64,000 bases of DNA from Callipepla californica brunnescens (Eukaryota > Chordata > Aves > Galliformes > Odontophoridae). This document shows, piece after piece, positions 36,301-49,579 of this stretch. Made by a program: the position numbers and the translations under genes. Location: positions 9,729,368-9,793,367 of the forward strand of contig JALIRH010000004.1 of assembly GCA_023055505.1 (NCBI GenBank). The letters run 5' to 3'. Each line of letters starts with the position of its first letter. Position 1 is the stretch's first letter. The notes below the pieces were generated by a model. That model searched no databases, was not told the DNA's origin, and worked only from the letters and a program-made list of their open reading frames with translations.

Positions 36301-39300
36301 TGTTCTGCAAGGCCCTTCACACAGAGTGACAGCCCACCTTCATGTAACTGAAGTAAACTGTTACAAGATGTCCCTAACACAATAGACTGAGAATGCTGGA
36401 AAAAGGGAGCTCTGAAAAAATAATTCTCTCAAATTTGGGTGGGGGAAATTTGCATTCTTTGTAGGGGACAAGATACTTTGAAATTAAACCAACACCACCA
36501 AGAAAAACAAAGAAACTAACCTTCCGAAAAAGTAGTGATGGTAGAAGGCCTGATAGTGTAGCATGGAAGTAGACCTTAATTAGCTCAAAATGGTCTTAAA
36601 GCTGCCAGTGTCTTAGTTACTATTATGAAGTAAAATCTGACAAGGGTGAAATCTCTGGTAAATATTTAACATAGGCTTTTCAGAAAGACTGATCCTATTC
36701 CTAATTACCCGTACCTCATTATAATTTTTAAAATGTCAATAGTCCTTTCAAAATTACCAGTGACAATATGGGAAAAGATTGCATTATAGCACACTAGAAA
36801 GCACTGCTGGGACACAGTAAAGTTTTAATTTGTAGCACACAATCAATGAGCATTCCGTTATTGCTGTCTGGGGGAGGAGGCAAGAGCTCACATTTGGTCT
36901 ATGTAATCTGTCTTGGCTGACAAATGGAAGTTAGCCAAAATGAAGTCTTTAGCCATTAACCATTAATCCTGTCTGATCTGCAGTAAAGTTCTCAGGGCTG
37001 TGAAACCCAGCTTGACAGGTTAGTGAGTAGATGGTCACCTAGGTTTCTTGAGAAATAATCTGCTACTCTTAAGATTCCTGACCTGGTCCAAGTTGAAGCT
37101 AGTTATTATTATTAATTTTTTTTTTTTTTTTTGGCCAAAGCTATATTGTTTAGATTTGTTAGGGGGAGAGGAAGCTATTGGATGGGGTTTGTTTTTCAGT
37201 TAGAGTGCTCTTCCTGCTTACTACGTAATAAAAGACAGCAATTCAGACTTCCTGCTCACCTTATATCAGGCCACAAATCCCTGTCCTTCATTTAAAGTTA
37301 CAGGATTGCTATATGCCAGGGTTACCTACACTAATATATCTTTCCAATTTAGTCAGAAAATATTTTGTGCAGTTCAGAGGTCATAAGTTAACGAAGGGAT
37401 TCAGAGAAGAGAGATCTCGCTGATGAAGAGAGCATGACAATCTCAATACCAGAGGAACTGATTTCAATCAAGTTTATTTTATACGCAGTTCCTCTGTCAC
37501 CTAAGAAAGGGTACATTCATACTACTTTGAGTATAATTAGTTAAAAGGTCACTTGGCCATGAGACAAATCTGTAAGAAAAAAGGCTTAGCTAGTTTTAAT
37601 ACTTATTATATTTTTTGGTAAGACTATACTGCATGGGGGCTGTAAAATGTATGCTAGGAGTCAAAAAGTGTTTGGCTTAGTGTTGTAATTTTTTTGAATG
37701 CTTTCTCTGGAAAAGGATTCTTCTCTGCTTAATTGGTTTGCCTGAATAGTGACACTTGTTACGTGGAATACCTATGATAAAGAATGGAAGGGAAAGCTTT
37801 TCTTCCCAATACAACAACGGGAGAAGTACATGCTGAAGATGGACTAAATGCTGATTTTTACAACCTTGTGAGTCCCCACTGCAGGAACTTGTTCACTGCA
37901 GCCAACTCTCAGATTGTAACCACAAAATACTGATTGTATCAGGAAAGTGATAAAACTTTTTTCTGTTGTTAGGATCTAAGAGTAATGGATTTTGTAGCAC
38001 CCTTAGGATGTTTTCTGGCACTAAACATGTTTCACTGAAAATAAAACTTCTTGATTACTTTTGAATAGTGCCTACACTGTGCAAGTCAAGCATCTTTACC
38101 ATGGTAGATGATTAAACTGAAGATCAGTGATTTTAGAAGCATATCTCTGGGATGACACTCCCTTGAAGGGGCATTGCAGTACTGGAAGTAGTTTCTGAAA
38201 GTTCTGGTCTAATCCCCTTTGGTAAATTGAGCAAACTACTTAGAGCAGGATATACACAGAAGATCACCTAACACTTTCCGTGTACTGGAATGGATTATGA
38301 AGTTGCTTTTTACTCAATTCAAGTTTAAGCATAACTGAACAGATCTACAGTTTGCTGCTAACATCATTCTGTCTGCATTTTTGGATCTGTACTGGTGGGA
38401 AAATATAGAAGTTGGTGTTCTGAAGAATTGGATGACTTAAAGAAGGCACACTGGACAGCCTTATTTATGGTGTGAATTGAAGGTCTCATTGGACTCTTCA
38501 GATAAAAGTAACCATTAGATGTTCTAGTCTCTTTTGAAGGATTTGTTATTAACATCACCTTTTGAAAGCAAGCAAGCAAGCTCAGAACAGTCCATACGAA
38601 GAAAATTTTGGAGCTCATTTTCCTATTGAAATTATGATGTGGAAATCAGCTTTTGTGAAAGCCTTTAAATAATGCAAATAGGAGATTATACTTCCAGATA
38701 TGGCACTTCCAGGCATGTATTTTGTGGTTATACTGCAAAGTGTTGGGAAACAAATACGCTAAGAAACAAAAATACTTAGAACAGCAACAGAAATGTTTCT
38801 AAAAGCAGGTATCATAAGTATATCTTGAAGATCGCATGCCTTTCTGTGAAAGCCTCTGTACAAGTTCTCAGACTTCTGTGTAGTAGCACAGAGGTAACTT
38901 GAATCTATTCAACAATTGTTTGTTTCAGAACAGTATTTATTCAGTAAAAAAAGTATGAAATCAATGGAAGAATCAAGACTCCAAGGGGTAGCCTGCTCTG
39001 ATAACATATATTGTTTCTATGTGCCAGCAATGGATAATTGGATTAAAAACAAAACATTTCATCCCCAAAGTGATCACTGGTTACGATAAACTAAGATTAT
39101 CTCCAGTAGTTCAGTGTTTTTAGTCTTGTAAGAAGGTAAATCTTTGATTAGTCTGCCTAAATACTTTTTTCTTTATGCTAGAGTCATTCATAGAAACTGT
39201 GTTTGGATCTCTTGCCTGTTGCATCTATTCAATTATTTCTGTTGTTACTTGTTAGCTTGCTTTTGTCAACCAGTAACACTGGTTTTCTGCCCCTGTAATA

Positions 39301-39317
39301 GTACGTTTATATTTCAG

Positions 39318-39410
39318 GGAGTTGATACACTTGCTTGTTCACCTTTCTGAAGCTCTGCATGAAGCACAACTACAGCTCACACTTGTCATACCCCCAGCAG
39401 TTGCAGCAGG
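39318..39410 (+). CDS. CHID1: CHID1 coding exon 7
   Basis: The acceptor TATTTCAG ends at 39317. G completes Thr (AC|G), then ELIHLLVHLSEALHEA and LTLVIPPAVAAG follow, matching human LIHMLTHLAEALHQA and LVIPPAITPG. The last codon GG| is split across the next intron (phase 2). The donor is GTGAGT. Confidence 0.94.
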
Positions 39411-42219
39411 GTGAGTATTCCTTTGTAGTCAGCAAGTGACAAAAAATACTTTGTTATTTGATACACAGAAAATTGAAAACTTCAGTTGTAGCTATGTTAC
39501 TTAAATGAGTGAGCAGTTGGTTGGGTTTGATTGCTAGATTCATGCTGCACTGAATAGCCTTAGTACCAGATGCGGTCTTGTACCAGATGTGTACCTTGTA
39601 ACTTCTGATATCAAAATGACTTGCAGGAGGACTTCCTGTTATGGTGTTAACCCTTAATATCTGGTGAGAACCTCCAAGAGAACAAGAAAGAAGTAATTGT
39701 GGAGTTTAGTGACTTGTTGCTCAAGGAGCGAAAAGAATTATCATGAAAGTAGCGCATAAAAAAGGCTTTCTAAGCCTCTGGGCACAATTTCATCTTTGAT
39801 AGATAATGCTTGTCTTTAAGGAAGTGAGGCAGAGCTCTTCTCCTATAATAGGGTTGTGTCTCTTCTAAAATTATTTGGTTTGGCTTAGTAGCTCGCATGT
39901 ACAGAAAATGAATTGAGCAATTCTAAATATTATCTTCTTACTAATTATTGTGTTATTTGTGCAGTGATTTGTATCTGATAGGTGTGCCAGTGGATATGCT
40001 CTTCCAGTGTACTAGCAGTATTCAGTTCATATCTTTCAGTGTTTATAGCAGAGATATTTACTTTCTAAGCATAGATTTGCTGGCAGGAAAAAAAAAGCAA
40101 AAAAAACATGTGGAAAGTGAGAATATAATTTCATTATATGTGAAAGGAATTTGGATCCTCTTTATATTTTTACACTTTTAAGGAAAGATTCTGCATTGTC
40201 TTTAAGAGACATATAGTAAAGCTGAGATATCTGTTTCAGTTTATACAACTCCAGTGGTACTGTTTCTGGGAAGCTATTGGGAATGCTTATTTCTGTATTT
40301 TAGGAGATTTACATCTCATCCTTCAGGGTTTCACATAATCTATCAGTGATTATATCCACGTAAGAGTGAGTAGATAGAACTGAAGCCACATAGATAGGGA
40401 GTGATTCATAATATCAGCAGAGTGATGAAGCTGCAGTGCTGTCACTTCAAATTGAAGTTTGGGCTATAAAACTTCTTTAGCAGGAGGTTTTCCAATAAAC
40501 TTCCATGAGCAGAACTACTTGGTAACATTTGTTCATGTTTGGATACTCTTCCATGTCAAAAGATGCATTTCTGTCTACCAGAATCCGTGCAGACCTTAAA
40601 TGCTGTCTGCTGAAAAGATTTGGCCATTTTGTAGTCAGTGACTACAAAGCTCTCACTGTTCTGAGATCAGTTTGCATTACCACCTTATTCTGATGCCATC
40701 TCAGCTGTAGGTTAGCATGTAATCTCTCCAAACCAAGTCCTTAGTAGAGGATACATGTTTTTTAGCTGCACAAAGCAGTAAGCTTAAAGTAATACCTGCC
40801 TGTTATCTCATTCTTCAATAGCTTGGTGAAATCTGATTGCACTTAATCAAGCTTATTGTCACAAAGTATGAATTTGAGAATGTCTGTATCATTTTTCACT
40901 ATAGCACAATACAAATATTTTATACCATTCAAATAAAATAGCTGATTTAACGCAAAACCCCTTTGCCTTCACATGCTGCTGCCCATTAGTTTTTCAAGGG
41001 CAAAGAGTAATAAACAAACTGTTGAAGACTACAGCAAAAGCAGACAGAATTAATTCAGTGTGAATTGGTGAAGCAGTCAATACAGGCCCCATGTCTACCT
41101 CAGTGCTGGTGTCCACATCATACTGTGTGACACAGACTATAGAACCATCTATATACTGTGCTTCTAGGGCATTAAGAGAGTAGATACAAGTCAGTGAAAA
41201 GCACCGGAATCTTCACACTGTGTATTTTATCTTTTATTTTTTCCCTCTGGACATAACATCGCTTGTTCCCTGTTCCTTCCCACACTCTATTTTCTCCAGT
41301 CATTCCCATAACAGAACATACACCCTATAACCTGGAGGCTGCTTGGTATGCAGCAGTGCACCAAATCTTGTCATACACTAAATCCAACTCAGGCCAAGGA
41401 AAGTCCTGGAATCATAATCTTGCTAGATCAGTAGAGTATTTACAGGACTATAGTCCTGTACCTGGTATCCCTTCTCTTTATTGAATCATGTAAAGGTGGA
41501 ACCTCTTCAGACAGCGCAGTAGAATGAGGAGATGGTAGAAATGACATCATGCAGGAAAAAGGTGTTTTTGATCAGGATGAGGCATTACATGTTGAAAGTA
41601 ATTAGAGCTGCCAGGTAAGTGCTTTGTTCCTTACTATCTTGGCTGTTTTCTTGTGGCTTTTAAGAGCCATTTGTGCAGCTGGTAAAATGTGACTATCAGG
41701 AAAGTAGGCTTTCTCCATCAAGAACAGTTAGATGGGTCATTCAGGTTGCTTCAGAGTATGCTTGAGAGCTTCATTATCTATAAACAGCTTTCCCATGAAA
41801 ACTTTCTACTGTAGATAGAGTTTTAGTAACTGAACTACAGTTTTGATAATTACCCTATTAAGGCCCAGCATGGCTCTCAGTGAACTGAAGAGTAATATGT
41901 TTCTATTGAATCTTTGCACCACAACAACAACTTCAACACACCTTGAGAAATACAGGCATGAAAACTAAATTCTGAAAAGCCAATCCCTGTTCATGAGGAC
42001 CTTTGCAACAATGGCAAAGCATTAACATTAATTTCTTGTGGATTCTTCTGGAAAACTATGGGGTAGTGTAATACAATGGAAAGCTTAGCAACAACAGCAA
42101 AATAACAAGGCCCTAGACTGCTACAGCAAGTGAGGGCTTGCTCAAATACAACAGCCATAGATGCAGAAATAAAGAAAAAAACTGCTTACCTTCAGAAGAC
42201 CTCAGGTAGGTAGGAACTT

Positions 42220-42409
42220 CCAGCAAGAGCCCCTTACGTTCACTGCCAACCCTTAAATGAGGTCTGGGAAGGGGTGGATCCTGGCTCCTCCCCTTTCTGT
42301 CACTCAGGTGCATTGTACTCACCTGAGCTCCCCTGGGTTGTCCCTGCCTTCCCACCAGGTGCTCAGTCACTGGTTCAGGCTGTGACTTGGCATTTCCACT
42401 ACACCTTAG
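42220..42409. repeat. Unclassified interspersed repeat, copy B
   Basis: This is the second copy of the family seen at 23723-23914, in the same orientation. It keeps the CTCAGGTG...CACCTGAG hairpin and the GGGGTGGA...TCCTCCCC hairpin with one mismatch. It lies in CHID1 intron 8. Confidence 0.8.
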
Positions 42410-43309
42410 TGTCACATGAGCGTTCAGAGGTTGTAACAGAAATACTTGGAGATTCTCCTGCCTCGGTTAAATCAAAAATAATGAGAAACAACTAGGTCTC
42501 CTCTCCTGTCTGTCATTTATTCTAGTATTTCATGCTGCTGCCTTATTGTCTGCATTTCATACTAGTAGTTCCTTTTTAAAGCAATTTTACTTTGCTGTTA
42601 ATTGTAATGTTACAGATAAAGCAAAGGAGAACACTTAAAACATTTTTTTCTGAAATGCCATATCAATCACTTGATCAGAAAAATGCATTAAAAATGCTAA
42701 ATGCAGAGGTAAAATTTAAGTAATTGCTGTGAACAGTGGTTACAATAGGTGCGTTCACTCCTTTTTGCATTTTGGGGTGTGTGGAAACAGCAGAAACCTG
42801 AAGATTAATGCTTATTGTGACACCTATTACCATTACCAAATTCAGTCTCACACCCGGAATCACAAGTCTGTTCTATTTAGATACAGTCACAATCTAAATT
42901 TTGTAGATTCTGAAACAGGAGTTGAAGCTGCTGTAAACTGTCTGTGTTCACATTTTGTTTTGGTCAGAATTTTCTGTCAGTAACTGTATCTTTCCATGCT
43001 ACTTAGCAGTCTCTACACTGCACTGAGGTTTGGACCTCCTGTTGCTATTGCCAGTCCTGCAGCTGTGCTGAATATTGACAGGGTAGGGGGTTCACAGTTC
43101 CAAAACCTTTGTGAACTGGGATTCGGGTCTGCCCTGTTAGTGATGGAACAGCTGTCTATCAAAGGTGCAGTTTTTGACCTGAAACATGTATTACTCTCCT
43201 GCTCCTGGATGGCTTTGATCTGCGAAGGGGAAATAAAGTATTCCTATTTCCCTGGGCTGGAAAATAACGATCATGGATTATACGAGAGAAGTGAAAGATC
43301 TTGTTCCTC

Positions 43310-43329
43310 TAAACAAATTAATTTGTTTA
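43310..43329. repeat. 20-bp perfect palindrome
   Basis: TAAACAAATTAATTTGTTTA reads the same on both strands. It is AT-rich with an AATT core and lies in CHID1 intron 8. Confidence 0.95.
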
Positions 43330-46300
43330 TTTATGTATTCCCAGTGTTTCTGGGATTTAGTCATAAACCTTTCTGCCCAGGAGAATAAATGAGTCATGTT
43401 CTGTTAGATTAATGCTGTTATATAGGACATCTACCTTTGCCTTCCATTCATGTCCTTGTACTGTGTTAACTAGTAATAAACACTTCAACTTCTTGGGTAG
43501 GCATGCAGTCAAAAGTACATCCATCAGTAATGGAAACATACTAAAACATACACAATTCATGGTTTCTTTGAAGCTCATAAATATGTTGGATCTAATGATA
43601 AATGTAAGAAGAATCCTGATTATTTTTTTCTGCCTTACTTTACTTTTTAGACAGTAGCTGTGTTTGGAAATCCTGATTCATAGGATAAGAAGGCTTCTAC
43701 TGAAATGTGCTTCCCATTGTGTATTGAATATCTTATTTTTTGTCTTGATTTGAATTTTAATGCTTACACAGGGTTGAAGCATTCTTTAATGCATCTATGT
43801 CCTTTATTTGTTGGAATCACTGTAGACCGTTAACCAAGAAGACAGCAAAAGGCATAGAAATAAGTACCATCGAGAATCAAATGATATTTTAGAGTTCAGC
43901 AGCTGGCAAAGGACTGATAAAGGAGACATGTGGAATATCCTACTCAGCTGGGATCCTAGGAGCCGAAACATTATTTCTTTTGTGTTCTACACTGATTAAA
44001 ATTTAAAGAGAGTGCATAGTTAAATGTAAGCAGTTTATTTAGGAATTTGTAATTTATACTCCTTTGATATGCATTAAGATCAAAGCAGTCTGGCAGCAAA
44101 CGCTATCTGAAAAGAGACACTTTCAAGAGCTAAAAATACCGGTTTGCTTCGGGAGAAGCTGTCTGGAAAATGCATCGTTGTGAATGAGATCACTTATATG
44201 GTGCAGGAAGGAAACATATTGGGTCATCTGTTTAATTTCTTGGATGTACTTTTTGCAGGCAGCTTAAACTAAGAGGTCCACTGTCAGAAACTTGCTTCCA
44301 TAACAAAGAATCGTACAAAGCCTTTGACTTCTGGTTGGCTTTTGAAATGTTCTGAGCTGAAGGAAATCCACACACCAGGGGAAAAACAGCAATCATTTTT
44401 TCTGTTTCTATAGAGCATTTTAAGATGTATTTGTCCAACGCTGTCCAGAGACAGTTCCACTAGTATAAATGAAGAAGTGGGAACGAGTGTAGAGGCTGAT
44501 GGGGAGGCAGGAATCTAAGAAGCTTTGCTGTCACAGAGAGTGCATACAGAGCTACCTCACCGGCAAACACCATCAGATGGTTCACGTTTCCATCCACTGG
44601 ATGTCCAGGAATTGCATCATTTTTGCAAAGGAGAAAGTGGGAGCCAAAGCTGTGATGGGCAGTGCGTGTGTGTGCATTCTGCTTCTGCTGCCCTTGGGAT
44701 GAGAGTCTTGTCATTGCGTGCCACTGAGGAAAGGTGCTAGAGCTGCTGTGTTACGTAAATGGTTGGTAGTGCAGATGGTTTGCTGAAGACTTCCAGCCTG
44801 TCTTTCAACAGATTGTCTCAAAATGTTAGAGAGTGTCGCTGCTTTTAGCATGCATGGATGTGGATGCATGTAGAAACTGTATTTAGAGCACCAAAGAGTT
44901 GCCAGGTATGTTTTGCCCTTGATCACTGAATAATTGGTGATGAAGGATGACTCTGTTTGCACTTGATAAAGTTCCTGGCTTAAATATGTGATTCTAAACA
45001 TGAGATTAGATAGGCTTTTATTGCTAATATTGCAAGCCTCTTCAAATATTGTAGCTGTGTAGGAAGAAACTACTTTTTATGTTCTAGTCTGGTTTTTGGT
45101 TTGCTAGTAGTACTAATATTTCCTTTTTCTGCCCCTCTGTTTTTATTTTTTTATTTTTATTTTTTAGAGTAGTTTGTTTGCTGTGGTATTTTATTTTTAT
45201 TTTGTTGCTGTTGTTTTGTTTCAGGTAGTGATCAGTGTTTTAAAAAGCTACATAAATATAGGTATCAGCTCGAGTTTAAATATGTCATTACAAGGGAAAT
45301 ATGAACAAGACTTGATATTTGGCTACATCTGTCTTCTGAAGACTGTAAATCAAAGATATTGAGTAATTTTCTTTGCTTCTCTATACTTCGTAATTCATAA
45401 TATTTTAGGGATACTTTTCCACAGTTGAAAAGTGAGGCTCAGAATTTGATTAACAACCGTTTGCCTTTTGAAATTAGCTGAATGTAACCAGACTGGACAG
45501 TTACATACTTTGTTCAGGTTCAGCAACCCCTTTAGTAATACTCTTTTTTTGTTGCTGAGCTGAGAAAAAGTAAAGGCAGGCAAAAGGTCTGAGGATCCTC
45601 AGGTAGGATGTTGTCTTCACAGGGATTCTGAAATTAGAATGTAACCAGGACACTTCTAGCATTTATCGTTTATTACAGACATGAAACACAGCATAACAGT
45701 GTTAAAGATCAGCTCTGTGGACGTTAAGTCATTAAAAGCTGTTATTTCTGCTGAATGCTGTGTAAAATAACTCCGCCTTTATGGATTGTTGACTTTTCTC
45801 GGAATTTTGTTGTCTGCTGAAGTAGAAGCCTGTGCACAAAGTAGCAATAAAAATAGTATTGGCTGCATCACAAATTTAATAATATAACACTGTGCTCTTG
45901 CATGTAGGTGCTTATAATAAGCAGTTTATGTCCTTTATGTCCTACATGATGGATATCCTCTTACAAATCCCTTCTTTAGTTTACAGTACAGTTGCTACTC
46001 CTTGAATAGCAGATCATTCTTTCCCTTGAAGTTGTACAGAATCTGCAAGCAAAGAGTAAAACCTGAAATAAATGCAAGAAACCCTTTGATTTGTTTGACA
46101 TACCACTGACAGCTTTTTCTTCTCTTTATAAAGGAAGATCACGTTTAAGATTGTAACAACCTGTTTTGTCATGTTCTGAGTGTAGGATGAAGCTACATTT
46201 TTGTGCTGGTAACTGTGTTACTGTTAAGAGTTTACAGCTCCTGATGCAGTGTGTCAAACTACTGTATTGCTACTTTTGTTTGTGTTTGGAGTTTCAAATG

Positions 46301-48096
46301 TATCAATCACGCTTAGAGTACATGGAATGCAATTTTAAAAATAGATTGATTCAATTGTTCGGGAAGCCCGAAGTAACAGAAGGCAGCTTTATGTGTCAGT
46401 AATTCTATCAAGTCCAGCAGGGAGGTTTCAGGGTGACAGAAGTTAAATATTTCACTTCTCAGTGCTGGAAAGCCTCATGGAAAACTGTTTGGGGTACTAT
46501 TTTTAAAGGAAGATTTAGAAAAATGGGAGTGATTAGAGGAAAGAAAGGAGAATTGCTTAAAAATAGATAATGTCTCATTTGAGGAGAGCTTGGAGAACTG
46601 CAGTGTATTATGAAGATGGAAAAGTATCAGGAGGCATAAGTCTTCAAATATGTCAACAGGAATTGTATAAGTGAGTGATAAATTGATCTTTATATAAGCT
46701 TGGAAGAAAATGATTAAAAATACTCTTAGTTTTATAAAGAAGTCTCAGATTGCACAGTAGAAAAAGAGTAATATTGGATGGCAAAATACGGTAGAAATAC
46801 CTTTGTAAAAATCTGGGGATCTCCATGTTTATCTTGAACTTGATTGTGGACATCTAAACATCAGGTGATGCGCAGCCATGCAAGGAGGAAATGAAGAGCA
46901 ACACTTTTATTAATTTGTTTGGGTGATAGAGTTAATATCCTGTAAGCACCCATTTTGACGAAGGAAGAAGAGCTGAGCCACCAGGAGAAGAAAGAAAGAG
47001 TACACTCTGTAACCTCCTTCCTCTGTCCCAGGAACAAAGGAAGCATTCACAAGTACACCTTTCCCTTGTTTCCCTTGAGCTCTGGGTTGTTCCTTGTGCA
47101 GGCCATGCACCTGAGACTCAAGCTAACCTTAGTCTTTGTTGGTATGTACTTTTTGAAAACTTTCATTGTTAAGCCTTCCTACTAAAGTTTGAGGCAAGCC
47201 AGAAATCTAAAGAAGTTTTTCTTTTAGTTAAGATTAAAAAAGATAGGTGGGGCAGATAACAGCAAAGGAATGAAGGGAGCTGAAGGCTTTGGCATTCTGT
47301 TCTTAGTTTGAGACATTATAGGCTTGCTTTTATCCTCAATTAAAATTTTTAACCCAAAGCAAAATACCAGGGAAACATTCCCAAAACAATGTCAAAAACA
47401 CTGAAGAGGGTCATACTGTTAAATTTAGAACCTGATATGAATTTCATTACTTATCTAAAATTGACACAACATGCATATGATAGGAACAGTCTCTAGCAGA
47501 TAATGTGGCTGTTTTCTTCCTGCTTTGAGCAATTTGCCACATTCGTATGTGAAACACAGAATCTCAGTGTGTTTCTGCTTCTCTTCAATTCTCAGCTACA
47601 TCCCAGCCATGATTTTTAACTCCTGCTTCTTGCTGTGGTTGATCTCTTTTAATGAAAAGCACTTTTTACATGCCAAACAGTCTAAAGTTTTAAAATTTGA
47701 TAACTGATTTGGATTATGCCAAGGCCAAGTGTTCTTCACACTTCATTTTTTAAAAGCAGCAAGAAGTTGCTTGCAGAGGATATTTTTGTTTTATATATGC
47801 ATTATGAGATGAGAGACTTTCAGAAAAACTGAAAGTATCTCAAAAGACATTACTTCGTAGCTGTACTTAGACTAGGGAGATTATAGAGCCTTGACAGTGC
47901 TTCACTGTGATTCGGCAATTTTCCTCTTTTCTGACTTAAAGTGCTTTTGATTTAAGGCATCAAAGAGACTGTATTTTATGTTCAAATGGCACACAGTATT
48001 ATGTTGGTAATCTTCGTTATAGTATACTCATTGTTACAGAAACTAGATCTGTTGACATTCCTGAAAAGGGTCAGAATTGTTCTGTGCTGCTTTTGC

Positions 48097-48122
48097 TTTT
48101 ATTTTATTTTATTTTATTTTTT
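48097..48122 (+). repeat. TTTTA microsatellite
   Basis: Several consecutive TTTTA units in CHID1 intron 8 end in a T run. A related, less regular TTTTTA tract lies at about 45140-45200. Confidence 0.85.
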
Positions 48123-49152
48123 AATAGTGATGAAGGAGAGCAGTGTTGGCAGGATTGATTCTAAATTCCTGTTTCTTTGACCTGGAAAGACTGGCTATCT
48201 CTGGTAGCTCTGAAACAGCATTCTTTATTCCTATGGTGCTGGGGGGGAAGCATTTAATGCAGATTCCTATTACATTTCATGCTGCTTAGTTAGAATTATT
48301 CCAAGTTTGTTAGTCATCACTGCGAATATTTAGTCTTCTTTTTTCTTTTTGTATGAAATCCTTCCACAATTGCATGAGAGCTGCAAAGGTTGGAGTATAC
48401 CTAACCTTTCTTCAGGGAGGAAGACATTATCTGGATTAAAAAATGGTTCTTCCTTTGGAGCAGGAATTGAAGCGAGAACCTTTCTAGGGAAGCTGGGAAG
48501 TATTTTATTTGTCTTTTCTTCTGTTCGTAATGGATATTTATGTAGCAGTTTTCCTCCTTTAGACCACTAGTCTAACTGGTCAGAATCAGTGGATGTCTTC
48601 ATGTTTTTCATTTGTCGTGGCAATCAGCTGTCTCTTTGACCCGTAAGTTCTTGGTACCAAGATCCACCATTATATAACGGTATGAATTATTTTTTGTATA
48701 AGCCATCAGTGGATCTGAGGGAGGGACAACTACTTGCATCTTGACAAGAACTGCTTTTTAAAATATTGTTGCTAAAGTTCAAATTATTGCTTCTTTTGTT
48801 ATGCTAAACTTAGTGTAATCTCTTCAGTTATGTACAAGAAGTAAATGCTAAAACAGTAAACATTTGCTCTCAGAACTCTAACAGAAAGCCAAAAAACTGA
48901 ACTGATAAAAGTCATTTTAGCAGCTGGAAGCAGAGGTGGCTGAAAACAAGAATTTCCAATTTGTGCCAAAACATCCTCCAAAACAGAAGTTCTGATACTC
49001 AGATTCTTCAATTTCCTGTTCTAGAAAGCTGTTTTAACACCTGTTCTAAAGGGTTTGCAGAATCCTTCTTTACTGTGCCACAGTCTTATCTTATTACTTG
49101 TGAACAAATAATATGCAGTTGAATCTTGAATTAAACATGCCTTTCATTTTCC

Positions 49153-49173
49153 TTTTTTTTTTTTTTTTTTTTT
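49153..49173 (+). repeat. Poly-T tract (21 T)
   Basis: An uninterrupted run of 21 T starts 388 bp before the A38 tract in the same intron. Confidence 0.95.
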
Positions 49174-49540
49174 AATTCTAGACTTAGAAAAGAACGTGTT
49201 AATACTGCTGCAGTCTTGGCAAATAGTCTGCATCAAACTGTTTGTCTTTATTGGCTTCATGAGATGCACAGCAGTAGTGCAGCTGCTTTCATTTGAAAGC
49301 TGCAGGAACCTGAACCACTCTTCTCTCTTCAAATATCTGAACATAATGTGTGCTCCTCATTCAAAATTCAGCAAGCATCCCTAACTTTAGATGTCCATAT
49401 TTGAATATGTAAGAGTAGAAAAATCTACAATCTCTCTCTTTGTTAGTTAAAGCTCCTTTAAATATTGTGTCAGTATTTTCCACCTCTAAACTTCCACTTC
49501 TCTAAAATTCAGATTTTAGCTATTAAATTTATTCTCTCTG

Positions 49541-49578
<38 letters not shown>
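49541..49578 (+). repeat. Poly-A tract (38 A)
   Basis: This is an uninterrupted run of 38 A in CHID1 intron 8. No recognisable retroposed gene or LINE lies immediately upstream, so it is not assigned as a retroposon tail. Confidence 0.95.

Positions 49579-49579
<1 letters not shown>

Larger units (their letters stand above)
31309..39317 (+). other. CHID1: CHID1 introns 6 and 7 (flanking coding exon 6)
   Basis: 31309-32769 holds the perfect hairpin at 32038-32079. 32832-39317 holds a second hairpin at 33339-33387, a 14-16 bp tandem duplication at 33238-33268 and a T17 run at 37116-37132. There are no exons or recognisable transposons apart from these. Confidence 0.7.

Noticed and set aside
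42113..42415. 100-codon minus-strand ORF, with a similar one at 23569-23826
   Set aside because: The peptides resemble each other only because both lie in the two copies of the same interspersed repeat. Copy A is split into shorter frames, so no conserved protein is implied.
42996..43388. 130-codon ORF in CHID1 intron 8
   Set aside because: Length is within chance for 22 kb of intron and it has no recognisable motif. It also overlaps other equally long frames.
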